This document shows, in pieces, positions 54,285-64,000 of a stretch of 64,000 bases of DNA. The stretch comes from Doryteuthis pealeii. Taxonomy: Eukaryota > Mollusca > Cephalopoda > Myopsida > Loliginidae. The notes beneath the pieces are model-generated. The model made no database searches. It was not told the origin of the DNA and saw only the letters and a list, made by a program, of their open reading frames with translations. The translations under genes were made by a program, and so were the position numbers. The stretch lies in the NCBI GenBank assembly GCA_023376005.1, contig CM042152.1:79592417-79656416 (forward strand), in the 5' to 3' direction. Position 1 is the stretch's first letter, and every line of letters starts with the position of its first letter.

Positions 54285-54548
54285 TTAGCTTTAGTTGGGT
54301 GAGTGTCTGCCCTAGGGGAATCGCAATTTTCATTTACTGGACCTTGCCAACTCAGCGCTGAGTAGCACAGCTTGAGTTAATCTGATATGTGCAGTAAAGT
54401 GTGAGCTGATTGTAGGTGTGGCTCTTCTACCTCAGCAATAAATAGTCTCCCCTAGTCTAGCCCTAACGAAAAGCGGATAAGCTCCTTTGCTGTTCTGGTT
54501 AGATATCAACAATAGGTCACTCTGCCAACTTTTACTACAACTATTATC
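54285..54548 (+). repeat. SINE-A (mirror of 46865-47118)
   Basis: TTTAGCTTTAGTTGGGTGAG, CCTTGCCAACTCAGCGCTGA, CAGTAAAGTGTGAGCTGATT and TCCCCTAGTCTAGCCCTAAC. Box A is damaged compared with the left arm. Confidence 0.8.
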
Positions 54549-56619
54549 ACTAATCGAATTACAATTTTGTTATTTTTTGATTTTTTCTTACATTCTTTTT
54601 AAGTTAAGTACATAAACTGTATCTTAATATTTGACTGTTGTGTATTTGCCTACTTGAGATTAATCATCTACAAACTCATCATACACAAATCCATATCTAT
54701 TTGAATATCTGATCATTTTGATTTTGTACTTTTCTCACAGTCACATGACTTTAAAAGTAATTTCTATTTAAACTTTTACTAATAACTTTACAACAAATAT
54801 TTCTTTGCACTTTATGACCTTCTATGCCTATTAATCATTCTTTTTAAAAACCGTGTTTTCCTGTTTTCTATTTCTTTTTTTTTTATTTCCTTTTGAAATC
54901 AATAAAAATGAAGCGGTATTGACTATTAAGATTACTCATTATTTCATTCCTTTTCTTTTTCTCCATCTTTGCCTTGTATTTCTTCCCATTTCTCTCCACT
55001 TATCCCTTCCAATCTTTATACCCATCCATATTCATTTAATATGTTATACAAATTTGAGATTAGATCGATAGTATGAAAAAAAAAAAAAGGAATAAACAAG
55101 CCACAATTATTATTTGCACCCAATCTCATTTAAATACTTACTAAAATAAACAGGATACTTAGAGAGTCCTTGGTTATCTGAGGAGACTTGCTATCACTCA
55201 GGTTAAAAACACAAGGAAGAAGATAAACTAACAAAGAAGAAAATTAACCTATTTTGATAAGGTTCATCCATGGCTCTTCTCTCAGTCTTTGGCCTGTATT
55301 CTTCTCATTCTCTCCCTTATTCCCTTTTCAATCTTTATTGCCCCTCCATATTTTATCATTTAAATGTTATGTAAACCTGAATTAGTTATATGTGAAAAAG
55401 GAATAAGTAAACACAAATGTTTCTACTGCATTTTATCTTCCCTCTTTTATTTTCTTTACCTGTTTCCCCCACCTCCCATAGCTTTTCTTACCTTTGGCCT
55501 TCTGACTTTTCTATACTTTTCTTTTTTCTTTTTCACCTCTTTTCAATATTTCCTGCTTAAACATTATGAATTTGTTTTCTTGGCCAGGAAAATTAAGCTG
55601 ATTTCAGTTTTTCCAAGGGAAAAAAAATGGGCACGATAATTCAGGAAGATAATACACTCTGATCCTCAGTTATTAAAAAAATATATATACAAAACAAGTA
55701 GAATTTGATATATATCTGTTAGCAATAGTTTTGTTATTACTATTCAGTATAAGTCATATTTTATGGACTCAAAGGATCCAAAGATTCAGTGTTTTTTATG
55801 GGTTAAAATGTTTCAAGCGAAATTATACTTTTAGCTATTTATGAAAATGTGAATATATCTTGTAGATTGCATCCATTTTCATGGATACAAATGTTTGCAC
55901 CTTAATTCAAAAGCCCCTTTGTATGACTTTGCTCAGGTTTCCATAGCGGTCACCTTCCTCTTATCTCTACATGAATATTATTCTTGACTGTAGCAATATC
56001 TTAAGCTTATTCAAATATACACACCCCGCCTTTAAATAACCCCACAAAAGGGCACCATGGGAGGTTCAGTAAATTCTGAGTTTCTTGAAATTTTTCTCTG
56101 CCATCAAAAATTTTCTTTCTTGAAATTTATAAACCTCTCAACATTGTAACTTGACATTTTTTCAATTCTTTGGTTATCAGAAAATAAATATAAAGATTAA
56201 ATTTAAAAACAAGAAAGTTTATGAATTTTTTGAATGTTTTTCAATATTTTGTGGGTCAACTGTAACAATGATTTATATCATTACATTTTTTATCTGCATT
56301 ATTCAGGGCCATGTTTATCTGAAAGTAAAAAAGAGAATGACTTTGAATATATCTTTAGTTGTAATAAGAACATGTTTTTTTATTTTTGTATTTTTAAGTA
56401 TACCAACTGACAGTGACACATCATTTTAAGTCATGTATTTATTTTGGTCAGTTAGGCCAGTAGAACTGTTCATAACCTTTTTTGTCCGCTTGATTTTGTT
56501 TAGAGAATTGTAAATTTAAGATCATTTCCATTCTTGAAATAATATTCCCCTTTTTTATAATCTTTGTTCTTAGACCTCTTCACCTAAAAATGTTATTGAA
56601 ATTGGACAGTTAAGAACCT

Positions 56620-56862
56620 GGGAATAACTAGTATTATCTGCGTTTATTTGAACTATTGTCCCCATCTTCATTGTTATTTGTACAATGTTTCAGCTGATTG
56701 CCCTTCGGCCCTTCTTCAGTATTCTTGTTGACTCAGGAATTTCTTTACTCGACAAGAAATACCTGAAAAGAGGCCGGAGTAGGGTATATCGTCCGAAACC
56801 GTTGTACAATACACAATTGAGATGGGGACAATAGTCCGATAAAAACGACAGATAATACTAAT
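56620..56862. repeat. Hairpin of two CTGAAGA-family repeats (mirror)
   Basis: Mirror of 44650-44872 with added bases that break the signature (CTGAAAAGAGGCC, CGTCCGAAACC). Confidence 0.75.
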
Positions 56863-58212
56863 CATCAAGTGCCTCATTCTCAAACATTCAGAGAAACTGG
56901 AATAACTAATCTAGTAATCTCTAAACTACAGTTGTTATATAAGTATGGATGTTGCGTACCCGAACACAAAACCCCTGAACTCTGACTCTTCTATGAGTAC
57001 CTCCAATAATGGTCATACAAATTAAATATAAAACCATGAATTTTTAATAATCTCTTTATAGGAGTATGCATTATCACTTTACTGAGACTAAACTAGGATC
57101 ATATAAAGTGTAAATTCAATTGGAGTCTCAGTGTCTGTATAGTATATCAACTCAATTCTAGTGACTTCCTTAATTACTCTGTGACTCTGACCCAACTTCC
57201 TTGCTCACAAGACATCATGATGATTTGTTGATGTCTCCTTCCACAAGAGTTCAGTGTTAACTTTGTTGGATGATTGTATTTAACTTGCATTTCTTTATGT
57301 CAATATTTATGAAGCTGTTAATATCTAGCATTAATGATATTTTCCTTGTTGGTTGTCATCCAACAGAAATTTTAATTTTTATTTTATAGTTTCATGAGAA
57401 AGTTTGTTCCCTCTCGTTTTTCTATCTTCAACCAATTTAGTCAAACTCTAAACGATCATACAGAACTGAGATGCATTCATTGTGCTTCTAGTTTTTTTAA
57501 ACTTTCTGTTTTCTTTTTTGTTTTTATTTACTCTTGAAAATATGTTTAAGACATTTTTTGTTGGCCACTTTTTTTTGAAATCCGAATTGTGAATCATTAC
57601 AGTTTTTTTAAACCTTTTCCTCTGATTGTGTTTTGTGCCGCATTTAACTTTTACCTTATTTGGTTATGACGTGATTAGTAACATTGGATTAGATTTGAAT
57701 GCATAATATTCAAGAGGTTAATTTGTACACTCTCTATCTTCTTTTTTTTTTTTTTCTTTCTTGAGATTTAAAAAAAAATTCAGATTCTTATCAGTCAACC
57801 ATTCATCAATTTGATAAATATTGAGCCATTTTGTATCTGTTCATCTTCAACTCAAAGATATTATTTAATTTTAGATTTATTAAGGATTTTATTATTAGTT
57901 TTAATTTGGTCAAACATTGAAGAGTGTGAAATTTAGGTTTTAAGGTTTTTTGTGTTCTGAGAATAAATTTTGCACAATTAAGATCAAATATAAACAAATG
58001 TTTTTTCATTTTTATTTTTTCTGTTCTTAATTTTGATATTTTATGAAGATAACTGTTCATCTGTTTTGAAGGACAATTACCACAGCAGTTGATTTTAAAA
58101 GTAAATTTTATATTTATAGGAAATTCTTTGTCCACTGCCATGGCACACATTGATTAACAATTAAAAATATAGCCCTGATTAACTTGGTTTTAGCTCAGTC
58201 GGTAAAGACATC

Positions 58213-58235
58213 CTCTCTTTTTNTCATAGAATGAT
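58213..58235. other. Isolated N at palindrome boundary
   Basis: A single N at 58223 within CTCTCTTTTT and TCATAGAATG. Sequence before about 58212 mirrors the left arm and sequence after does not. An isolated N at a repeat edge usually marks a polished or merged join. Confidence 0.9.
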
Positions 58236-58650
58236 GATCTTTTTTTAATATAAGTAAAGCAATCTCATACCATTTAATTATCATAGTCCTGAAATACATG
58301 TGTATATCTGTGTGTGTGTGACATTTTTAATTAGAATGATTTATATAAGTGACTAATACTTGAATAGGCTTAATCTCATGATTTCAGATATTCTCTTTAA
58401 TGCACCTTTTATTATCAAAACAACAAAAAACTTCTGTTGTCACTAATTTATAACAAATCAGCAAAGACTTGATAAAACTAAACAGTTTTTTTTTACACAA
58501 GAGACATGAATCATACACTGATTTTATCATTTCTTATTTTGCTTATTATAATTGTCCCCATCCAGCCTTTAAGTGCTGTTATATTTAATAATTTCAATAC
58601 TCTTCCTCTTAATCTTCTGACCATTATCATCTTGCAACACCCTCTGGTTA
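58236..58650. other. No recognisable gene
   Basis: AT-rich sequence with a short GT run at 58300-58320. The 93-residue frame 58506-58787 starts in plain AT-rich DNA and finishes in the following G-element, so it is not a gene. Confidence 0.5.
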
Positions 58651-58654
58651 AAAA

Positions 58655-59215
58655 TGAGACCTGTCCAAATTGTCCCCGCCCTGTCGTCTGGAGCGTTAGA
58701 ATGCACCGACTGCACCTCTGCAGAAGGGTAAGACTCCCTCAAATGGGGCCACCTGTAGGCCATTGGGTGGCGACCCGTGATGCTTAAGGACGGAATCCTG
58801 GTGGATGAACAGTCCATGACCTGCAACACTCTACTTTGGCCCTTACTTAGGCTAGCGAGTGGTCGGAGAGGCCTCCTCTGATCAATCGGCTGGCCACGTA
58901 GTCAAGCCCTAGCACCTATATGATTGCCCGAACCCTATTGCCCTCATGGCAGCCCCAACCCTTTTATCATATTTATTGTACTACTTTTAATTTAATTTAG
59001 AATTCCTTTTTTTTATTTGAATATTAATATTTCCCTCCCGTCTATGGGTTAAATAGAAAACATGAGTTTATAAACAAAATTGTATTATCCATTAAAAATG
59101 AAATTATTTCAAAATTTGTCGGCATTAAACTTTTTTGAACACCAAATTACCAATAGAAATATTCGGCATAAAATAATCCAAGGGGTTGACATGCCGTAAA
59201 ATCCAACCAACCTAA
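58655..59215 (-). repeat. G-element, includes the 3' end
   Basis: Plus-strand words GGGTGGCGACCCGTGATGCT, TAAGGACGGAATCCTGG, ACAGTCCATGACCTGCAAC, GGAGAGGCCTCCTCTGATCA, CAAGCCCTAGCACCTATATG, TTGTCGGCATTAAAC and GGGGTTGACATGCCGTAAAA. It also has GCACCGACTGCACCTCTGCA upstream, shared with 62085-62120. The middle (core) is deleted. Confidence 0.8.
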
Positions 59216-59689
59216 TATTTCTTATTGCTACTACAAAGCAGGACATTACTCATTATCATATCTGTTTTGTGTCTTAAATTCTTGTTGATTCATCGAATCA
59301 AGTGTTGTCCTGCTTATTGTGACCCACTGACTAAAAACCAATCCCTGGGGAAGCAGTCATTTTCTTTTTTAAATCTTCCATTGTATTCAGCTTGTGGGTA
59401 TAATTCTAAACTTACAATTTTATTCAGCCTTTTCAAAAATATTATCTAGGGTTTTTCCATTTTTCATAAAAAAGGAGGGTGCTATTTTGAAGAGAGATTG
59501 AATGTAGTTTTAAAACCTGATGTCTTAATAGTATAGCTGTTGGGGGGTCGTTAATTTCTAAGTTTCAGGATTCTTAGTGACCCACAAATCTATATATGAA
59601 TACACTTGTTCCTTAATCCTCTGATTGTTAACATCCTACAACACCCTCTAGTTAAAAACGAGACTTTGTCATTATACTTTTTACATATT
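59216..59689. other. No recognisable gene
   Basis: Unique AT-rich sequence. The pair CATCCTACAACACCCTCTAG with TTAAAAACGAGACTT at 59630 resembles ATCTTGCAACACCCTCTGGT with TTAAAAATGAGACCT at 58630, a short duplicated block at the G-element edge. Confidence 0.5.
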
Positions 59690-59785
59690 GAACTTTTTAC
59701 AATAGCTCTTAAGTAAACATAACAAATGTATTAATTAAATTACCATACTGTGGTATAACTACAGGTCTTGCTTGTTTAATAATAC
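59690..59785. repeat. Dispersed repeat shared with 34145-34235
   Basis: AATAGCTCTTAAGTAAAC, ATTAAATTACCATACTGTGG and TATAACTACAGGTCTTGCTTG. In both places a short unrelated stretch follows. Confidence 0.65.
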
Positions 59786-61070
59786 TCCCAGAATTTTTAA
59801 ACAAACTATTTATTCAATCTGTTAAGGCAGATTGTTTGTGTCAACTTGGAGCTGTTTCTGACAATAAAACAATATTCACTATAATTTGTCTTCTGAGATC
59901 TTTTTTCAAGACGTGTGTCTTCATCTGATTCTGGGTCCAGTAATAGACAATGAACTAAGTAGCTGCATCTGCAAGCCAACCAAATGTTGGTCTAAGCCAC
60001 AACACTAAATCACCTCCATACTTATTTTCTACTTTGCCTTAATTTTTCTTTTTTTTTTTTTTACATTTGAACATTACTTTAAACTTCTCCCATAAAAATT
60101 GATTGTACAAAATTGTACAAATCAATCATTAACGCAGCCATAACTAAACTTTAAACTTTGGTAAATACATTTCAATATTATTCAAAGCCTGGCCTTATTT
60201 ATTACATGGGCCTGCAATATTTTCAAGATCAAATAAATAATAGGAGATTTTTAAGGCAATTTCTTAAACTGAATCCAAAAATCAAACTCATTTTTTCTAA
60301 TCAGATCAAATTTTTAAGATAAAAGCACTTACTTGAAATGTATAAGACAGTATTATAGCTGTGACAAGTAGAGTCCACAGACTTTTGAATAAGTGTTATT
60401 ATTGTGTGCAACCTATTCAAGCAAATCTTAAATACCAGACCTGATTAAACACAATGAATGGTATTTTTTAATTCAGCATAAAATGGTGATCATATATCAC
60501 TTGATAAACCTTTGACCTTTGGAAAAACATTTTTTAAACACAGGATCTATGGGTAGTAAGGTGACTAATTACATTAAGGATTTGTTTCAGGGAATGATAT
60601 TAATTAATTGGACCTATGGAAATTCCATGGTAGTTGATAATAAATATTATCAACTCATCTTATGCCTCTGCCCTTCCTTCTACCTTTGCCTATATCTCTC
60701 TACCCCAATCCATAGAAGAAAAAAAAATCTTAAGAATTTTTTTTTAAATCATTGCATCACTCCTTCACTCTACAATTATTTCATGGAAATAACATTGGAG
60801 ATAAATTGTTGGAGATTTTTGTTTAACAATTTCTGATTCTTTTCATGTAAGTGTTCGTGATTTAGTTGACGTTCACTCACTGTTATTTGATATCTTCCTT
60901 CTACTCTTCTTTCTTTCACACTTATGCTGTTCCTTTTAATGGAATGGTCTATTATTCATCTGAAGTGATGACAGGGCATAACACACAGAGGTACAAGCAT
61001 ATTAATATATAGATACTGATGATAATAACAATACCTAAATCGTTGATATTTTCAGAAGATTACAACTGAA
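59786..61070. other. No recognisable gene
   Basis: AT-rich unique sequence. A 105-residue frame at 60519-60836 begins MEKHFLNTGSMGSK and ends in low-complexity F/N/K. I see no motif, splice context or family match. Confidence 0.5.
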
Positions 61071-61074
61071 AGTA

Positions 61075-61325
61075 AGAGCTGCTTTAGCTCACTTGGTAGA
61101 GTATCTGCATAGAAACCACAAGGTCTCAGGTTCGATACCAGCCCTTGCCAACTCAATGCATGAAAAGCACAGCAGTAAAGTGAAGAGCTGATGGTAGGTG
61201 TGGCACTGCATCTAAGACGCAAACACAATCTCCCTGGTCTAGCACTAGTGAAAATACAATAGACTCCGTCGCTGTCCGGCTTATACTAACAATAGGCCAC
61301 TCCGCCTACCTTACTTTGACTACTA
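61075..61325 (+). repeat. SINE-A, full length
   Basis: CTGCTTTAGCTCACTTGGTA (box A), AAGGTCTCAGGTTCGATACC (box B), AGCCCTTGCCAACTCAATGC, AGAGCTGATGGTAGGTGTGG, TCCCTGGTCTAGCACTAGTG, ACTCCGTCGCTGTCCGGCTT and CAATAGGCCACTCCGCC. Confidence 0.85.
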
Positions 61326-61529
61326 TTGAATGTATTATATACAGTGTAGGTAGATTGAAAAGTATGAACGAGCATTTAAACAGATTATCTACTGTGAAAT
61401 GAGATTTTGCAGATGTGAACTATAAAAATAAAGAGCAATTCTAGTGGGATTATAAATTTTTTTTTTCATTATATTGAAAAAGAAAAAAAAATTAATTCCT
61501 TTAAAAAGTTGCTATAAGCCAAAGAGAAC

Positions 61530-61557
61530 AACACACACACACACACACACACACAAC
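61530..61557. repeat. (CA)n microsatellite
   Basis: About 13 CA units. Confidence 0.85.
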
Positions 61558-62040
61558 ACTCGATATTGATTTAATATGTACAAGTTTCCAATAATTCAAT
61601 AATCTAAATATAAATACAAGCAATGAATTTAGATGGGTTTTTTTCATATAAACACTTTAAACCTAAGAATAAACACTGACAGTAATTGTGTCAACTACAT
61701 CCATATTTTCTTAATGTTTTTTTTTATTTATTTTATGAAAGCCCAGTCACATTGAGTGAAAAGTCTCTGTAATGACAACTGTTAATTCTTTTCCAACAAA
61801 TCTGTATCCTGCTTAACAATAGACCACAAGTTTTCAGCTGATTGTAATCCAACTTGTGACATAACTATTGTTTAAATATCACTCGCTTGTATAACTGACA
61901 CCCTGTTGTTTTTACACTTGTTCAGTCCAGTTCTTTTTTGACACTATTTTCAGCCTCTTCTAAGATAATTATTATGAAAACAAAGACTAGTCTAGATTTA
62001 AAGCAAGAATTAACATTGCCTCTGTTAAAAAAAGAAAAAA
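61558..62040. other. No recognisable gene
   Basis: AT-rich unique sequence. Confidence 0.45.
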
Positions 62041-62044
62041 AAAG

Positions 62045-62335
62045 GGGCGGTACACTGAATTTGTCCGCCTTGTTAGCTGGGGCTATAGAATATACCTACT
62101 CCACTTCTGCAGAGAAGACCCCACACACACAGACACACACACCCATGAGGGCTACTGTTGGCCCAGGGTAGCGATCCATAACGCCTGAGGACAGAGTCCT
62201 GGTGGCTGAGCAGCTTGTAACCTGGGTAATTAAGTGCAACACTCCACTTCAGCCATTATTTGGACTAGACATGAAAGCCAGAGAGACCTGATCCAATCAA
62301 TCAGTTGGTCACTTCAAAACTAAGAATCTATATGA
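62045..62335 (-). repeat. G-element 3' part
   Basis: TACTCCACTTCTGCAGAGAA, a CACACACAGACACACACACC interruption, GCTACTGTTGGCCCAGGGTA, GATCCATAACGCCTGAGGAC, AGAGTCCTGGTGGCTGAGCA and TGCAACACTCCACTTCAGCC. It shares its right end with 58655-59215. Confidence 0.75.
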
Positions 62336-62489
62336 TTAAGTCCGAAGCGTATTCTTCAAATTGCTCTTATGGCAAACAAACACCGAATCCTTTTTATCTT
62401 AAAAGTTGTTACAAGGTGGTGGCTGAGAGTCAACTAGCATTTTATATATACACATCAAACAAAAATATTTACCTACTCTTTGCTCGCAA

Positions 62490-62885
62490 ATCATCTATTA
62501 ATAATGAGATTCGCTTCTGGTTTTTGTCTGTAACAAAAACTACGTCACTGCTTATGTCACATTACCCAAAATCGTCATAACATAGAATAAATACACTCAA
62601 AATTTGAACATGCAACATTAGACAGTCCTCATTGTTTTTTAAAACAAGTTTTAATAAATACATGACTGGTATTATATATCTATATATAGTTTGTTTTATT
62701 TTAATACATATTTAAAGTTTACATTTTAAATTGTTTTATTTTTTAATCCTTTAATGAATTTGATGATTTTACTTACTTAGGGTACAAACTCGCTGACATT
62801 GAATTTTTACTCCCACCCCTCAGGTAATGTTTCAAAAAATCTATTTTTACATTGCCCGGGGGCGTTTTTTATTTTGTATTAGTAT
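62490..62885 (+). repeat. R400 dispersed repeat, full-length copy
   Basis: ATTAATAATGAGATTCGCTT, TGTCTGTAACAAAAACTACG, CCCAAAATCGTCATAACATA, GCAACATTAGACAGTCCTCA, TAATGAATTTGATGATTTTA, GGTACAAACTCGCTGACATT and TTTACATTGCCCGGGGGCG. It matches 6515-6912 throughout in reverse. Confidence 0.8.
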
Positions 62886-63174
62886 ATATAAACAAGATTT
62901 GGCATTAAATAGGCCACAAGTGTTGATATGCCATTAAACAACAAACCAACCAAAATTGTCTGCTTTTGTCTTGCCCTCAAGCAATTCTTTTAATAACAAA
63001 AATATTTCACTAACAAATCATATATAGAAAAAAGAAGAAAAAAAACAGGATTTGACATTATCAAATGTTGATATGCTATTAAACAATAAGAGAATGAAAG
63101 AGAATTTGCTAGAGTTTTCTGAGATGCTCTGCAACAAGGATTCAATGTTCTTCAGGAAAACTAGCAATATATGG

Positions 63175-63490
63175 GTTTGTTTGTTTTGTTTCGTTTTATG
63201 GCATATCAACCTCAGTTGGTCATTTAATGCTAGCAAAGTTTTGAGATAACTTCATTCTTTATAGACACTCAATTTTTTTTTATGAACACATTTTTTCTAT
63301 TCAACCTATAGATGGGACCTAACAGTACTACCACTCCAGTTCAGAGTGGACCAGGGAGCAATGGTGATGAAGGGGTGCTACACATTCTCCAAACCTCCAG
63401 AAGTGAAACTTCACTATTAGATAGAGTTTAACATCATACCCAGGACATGAAGATCCTCAGCCACTGCCTTCTGGCATATATATGTGGATG
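63175..63490 (+). repeat. G-element copy
   Basis: TTTTATGGCATATCAACCTC, GTTGGTCATTTAATGCTAGC, CTATAGATGGGACCTAACAG, TCAGAGTGGACCAGGGAGCA, GTGCTACACATTCTCCAAAC and GACATGAAGATCCTCAGCCA. Confidence 0.8.
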
Positions 63491-63587
63491 GGCTCAAAAC
63501 TTTATCTGGTGACATCATATCTGCTGTTGGTCTTTTCTTTTAACAATGGGATGCAAGCACTGCAACATTGATGGAAATAGTGTGTGG

Positions 63588-63602
63588 ATGGCAGGGGGGG
63601 GG
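63588..63602. repeat. G homopolymer
   Basis: About 11 G within GGCAGG...GTGAAAAATAAACC. The length is unreliable. Confidence 0.8.
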
Positions 63603-63619
63603 GTGAAAAATAAACCTCA

Positions 63620-63870
63620 TTTGATTCGGGTTAGCTCAGTCGGTAGAGTGTTCAGCAAGAAACCACAAGGCTCCTAGTTCGATACCGGCCCTCGCCAACT
63701 CAGCATATGAGTAGCACAGGGATCTGTGCAGTAAAGTAAGGAGCTGATGGTAGGTGTGGCGCTCCACCTCAGATGCACAAACAATCTCCTTGGTCTAGCG
63801 CTAATGAAAAGGGGATATACTCCCTCGCTGATTGGCTGATACCAACTTTAGGCCACCCCGACGACTTTAC
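63620..63870 (+). repeat. SINE-A, full length
   Basis: GGGTTAGCTCAGTCGGTAGA (box A), AAGGCTCCTAGTTCGATACC (box B), CCCTCGCCAACTCAGCATAT, AGGAGCTGATGGTAGGTGTG, GCGCTCCACCTCAGATGCAC, TCCTTGGTCTAGCGCTAATG and TAGGCCACCCCGACGAC. It is followed by a T run, as expected after a retroposed copy. With 41577 it is the best copy of the family. Confidence 0.9.
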
Positions 63871-64000
63871 TTTTTTTCTTTTTTTTTTAATTACATTCTA
63901 CGAGAGAATCTTGGTCATCCTATGAACTTTTCAGTTGACCCTTATATAAAAAGGTGTGTCACATTTGCTAAGCTTAGATTTATTTGCAACAAGGTCAGAA

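Larger units (their letters stand above)
50641..58212. repeat. Right arm of giant palindrome (inverted repeat 2)
   Basis: Reverse complement of 43300-50640, running outward from a centre at about 50640. It is about 230 bases longer than the left arm. Single-base insertions and deletions relative to the left arm recur throughout, for example around 53640-53960 and 56640-56860. It ends inside the SINE-A head at 58190-58212, just before the N at 58223. The 114-residue frame at 57806-58150 is non-coding by its composition. Confidence 0.9.

Noticed and set aside
57806..58150. 114-residue minus-strand frame
   Set aside because: It lies in the noisier arm of the giant palindrome, and the other arm does not keep the frame intact. 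The translation is K, N, I and L rich with no motif.

Overview
This window looks like intergenic or intronic DNA from a large, AT-rich, repeat-dense animal genome. The evidence is tRNA-derived SINEs with pol III A and B boxes in several families, mariner-type miniature elements, long (AT)n and (CA)n microsatellites, homopolymer runs, a 100-base scaffold gap, and no long open reading frame. The SINE mix resembles the tRNA-derived families known from octopus and other coleoid cephalopods. That assignment is inference from memory; a mollusc is likely and an octopus-like cephalopod is my best guess. No host protein-coding gene could be supported. The only recognisable coding remnant is the start of a mariner transposase near 38.0 kb, frameshifted and truncated.

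Layout. 1-3899 is a reverse-complement copy of 17698-21596 and ends exactly at the N gap (3901-4000). 4-17 kb holds unassigned DNA, microsatellites, mariner-like and pogo-like miniature elements, hairpin repeats, a purine-rich tract and one long dispersed repeat. 21.6-43 kb is a mosaic of SINEs and other dispersed repeats, with tandem arrays at 27.6-27.9, 28.96-29.1 and 34.76-35.09 kb, a spacer-less 148-base palindrome at 27.2 kb, an inverted repeat at 36.7-37.6 kb, the mariner fragment, a tRNA-Ser-like relic, and a 658-base foldback transposon with 8-base target duplications at 40.87-41.53 kb. 43.3-58.2 kb is a single giant palindrome, about 7.4 kb per arm with its centre near 50.64 kb, which ends next to the window's only isolated N (58223). 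58.2-64 kb returns to the dispersed-repeat mosaic.

Repeat family names used here are mine. SINE-A has a head like TAGCTCAGTNGGTAGAGC and is about 250 bases. SINE-B has a head with a box B like GAGTTCAAATCCTGG and is about 300 bases. SINE-C is tRNA-like and ends in a GGTTTTGGCATTAAATAA tail. SINE-D has a GTGTAATGGTTAGC head. G-element contains GATGGGACCCTAACAGGTAC. R400 is a 400-base repeat. X-element contains CTACCTTGTAACCTAT.

The two observations I rate highest are these. First, both giant inverted repeats abut the only ambiguous bases in the window, and their arms differ largely by small indels, so both may be assembly artefacts. Second, a recurrent short grammar (CTGANGA, one base, a small hairpin, GAAA, often followed by an AATAAA-like signal) occurs in at least five otherwise different repeats. 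It resembles part of a hammerhead ribozyme core but is not a complete one.
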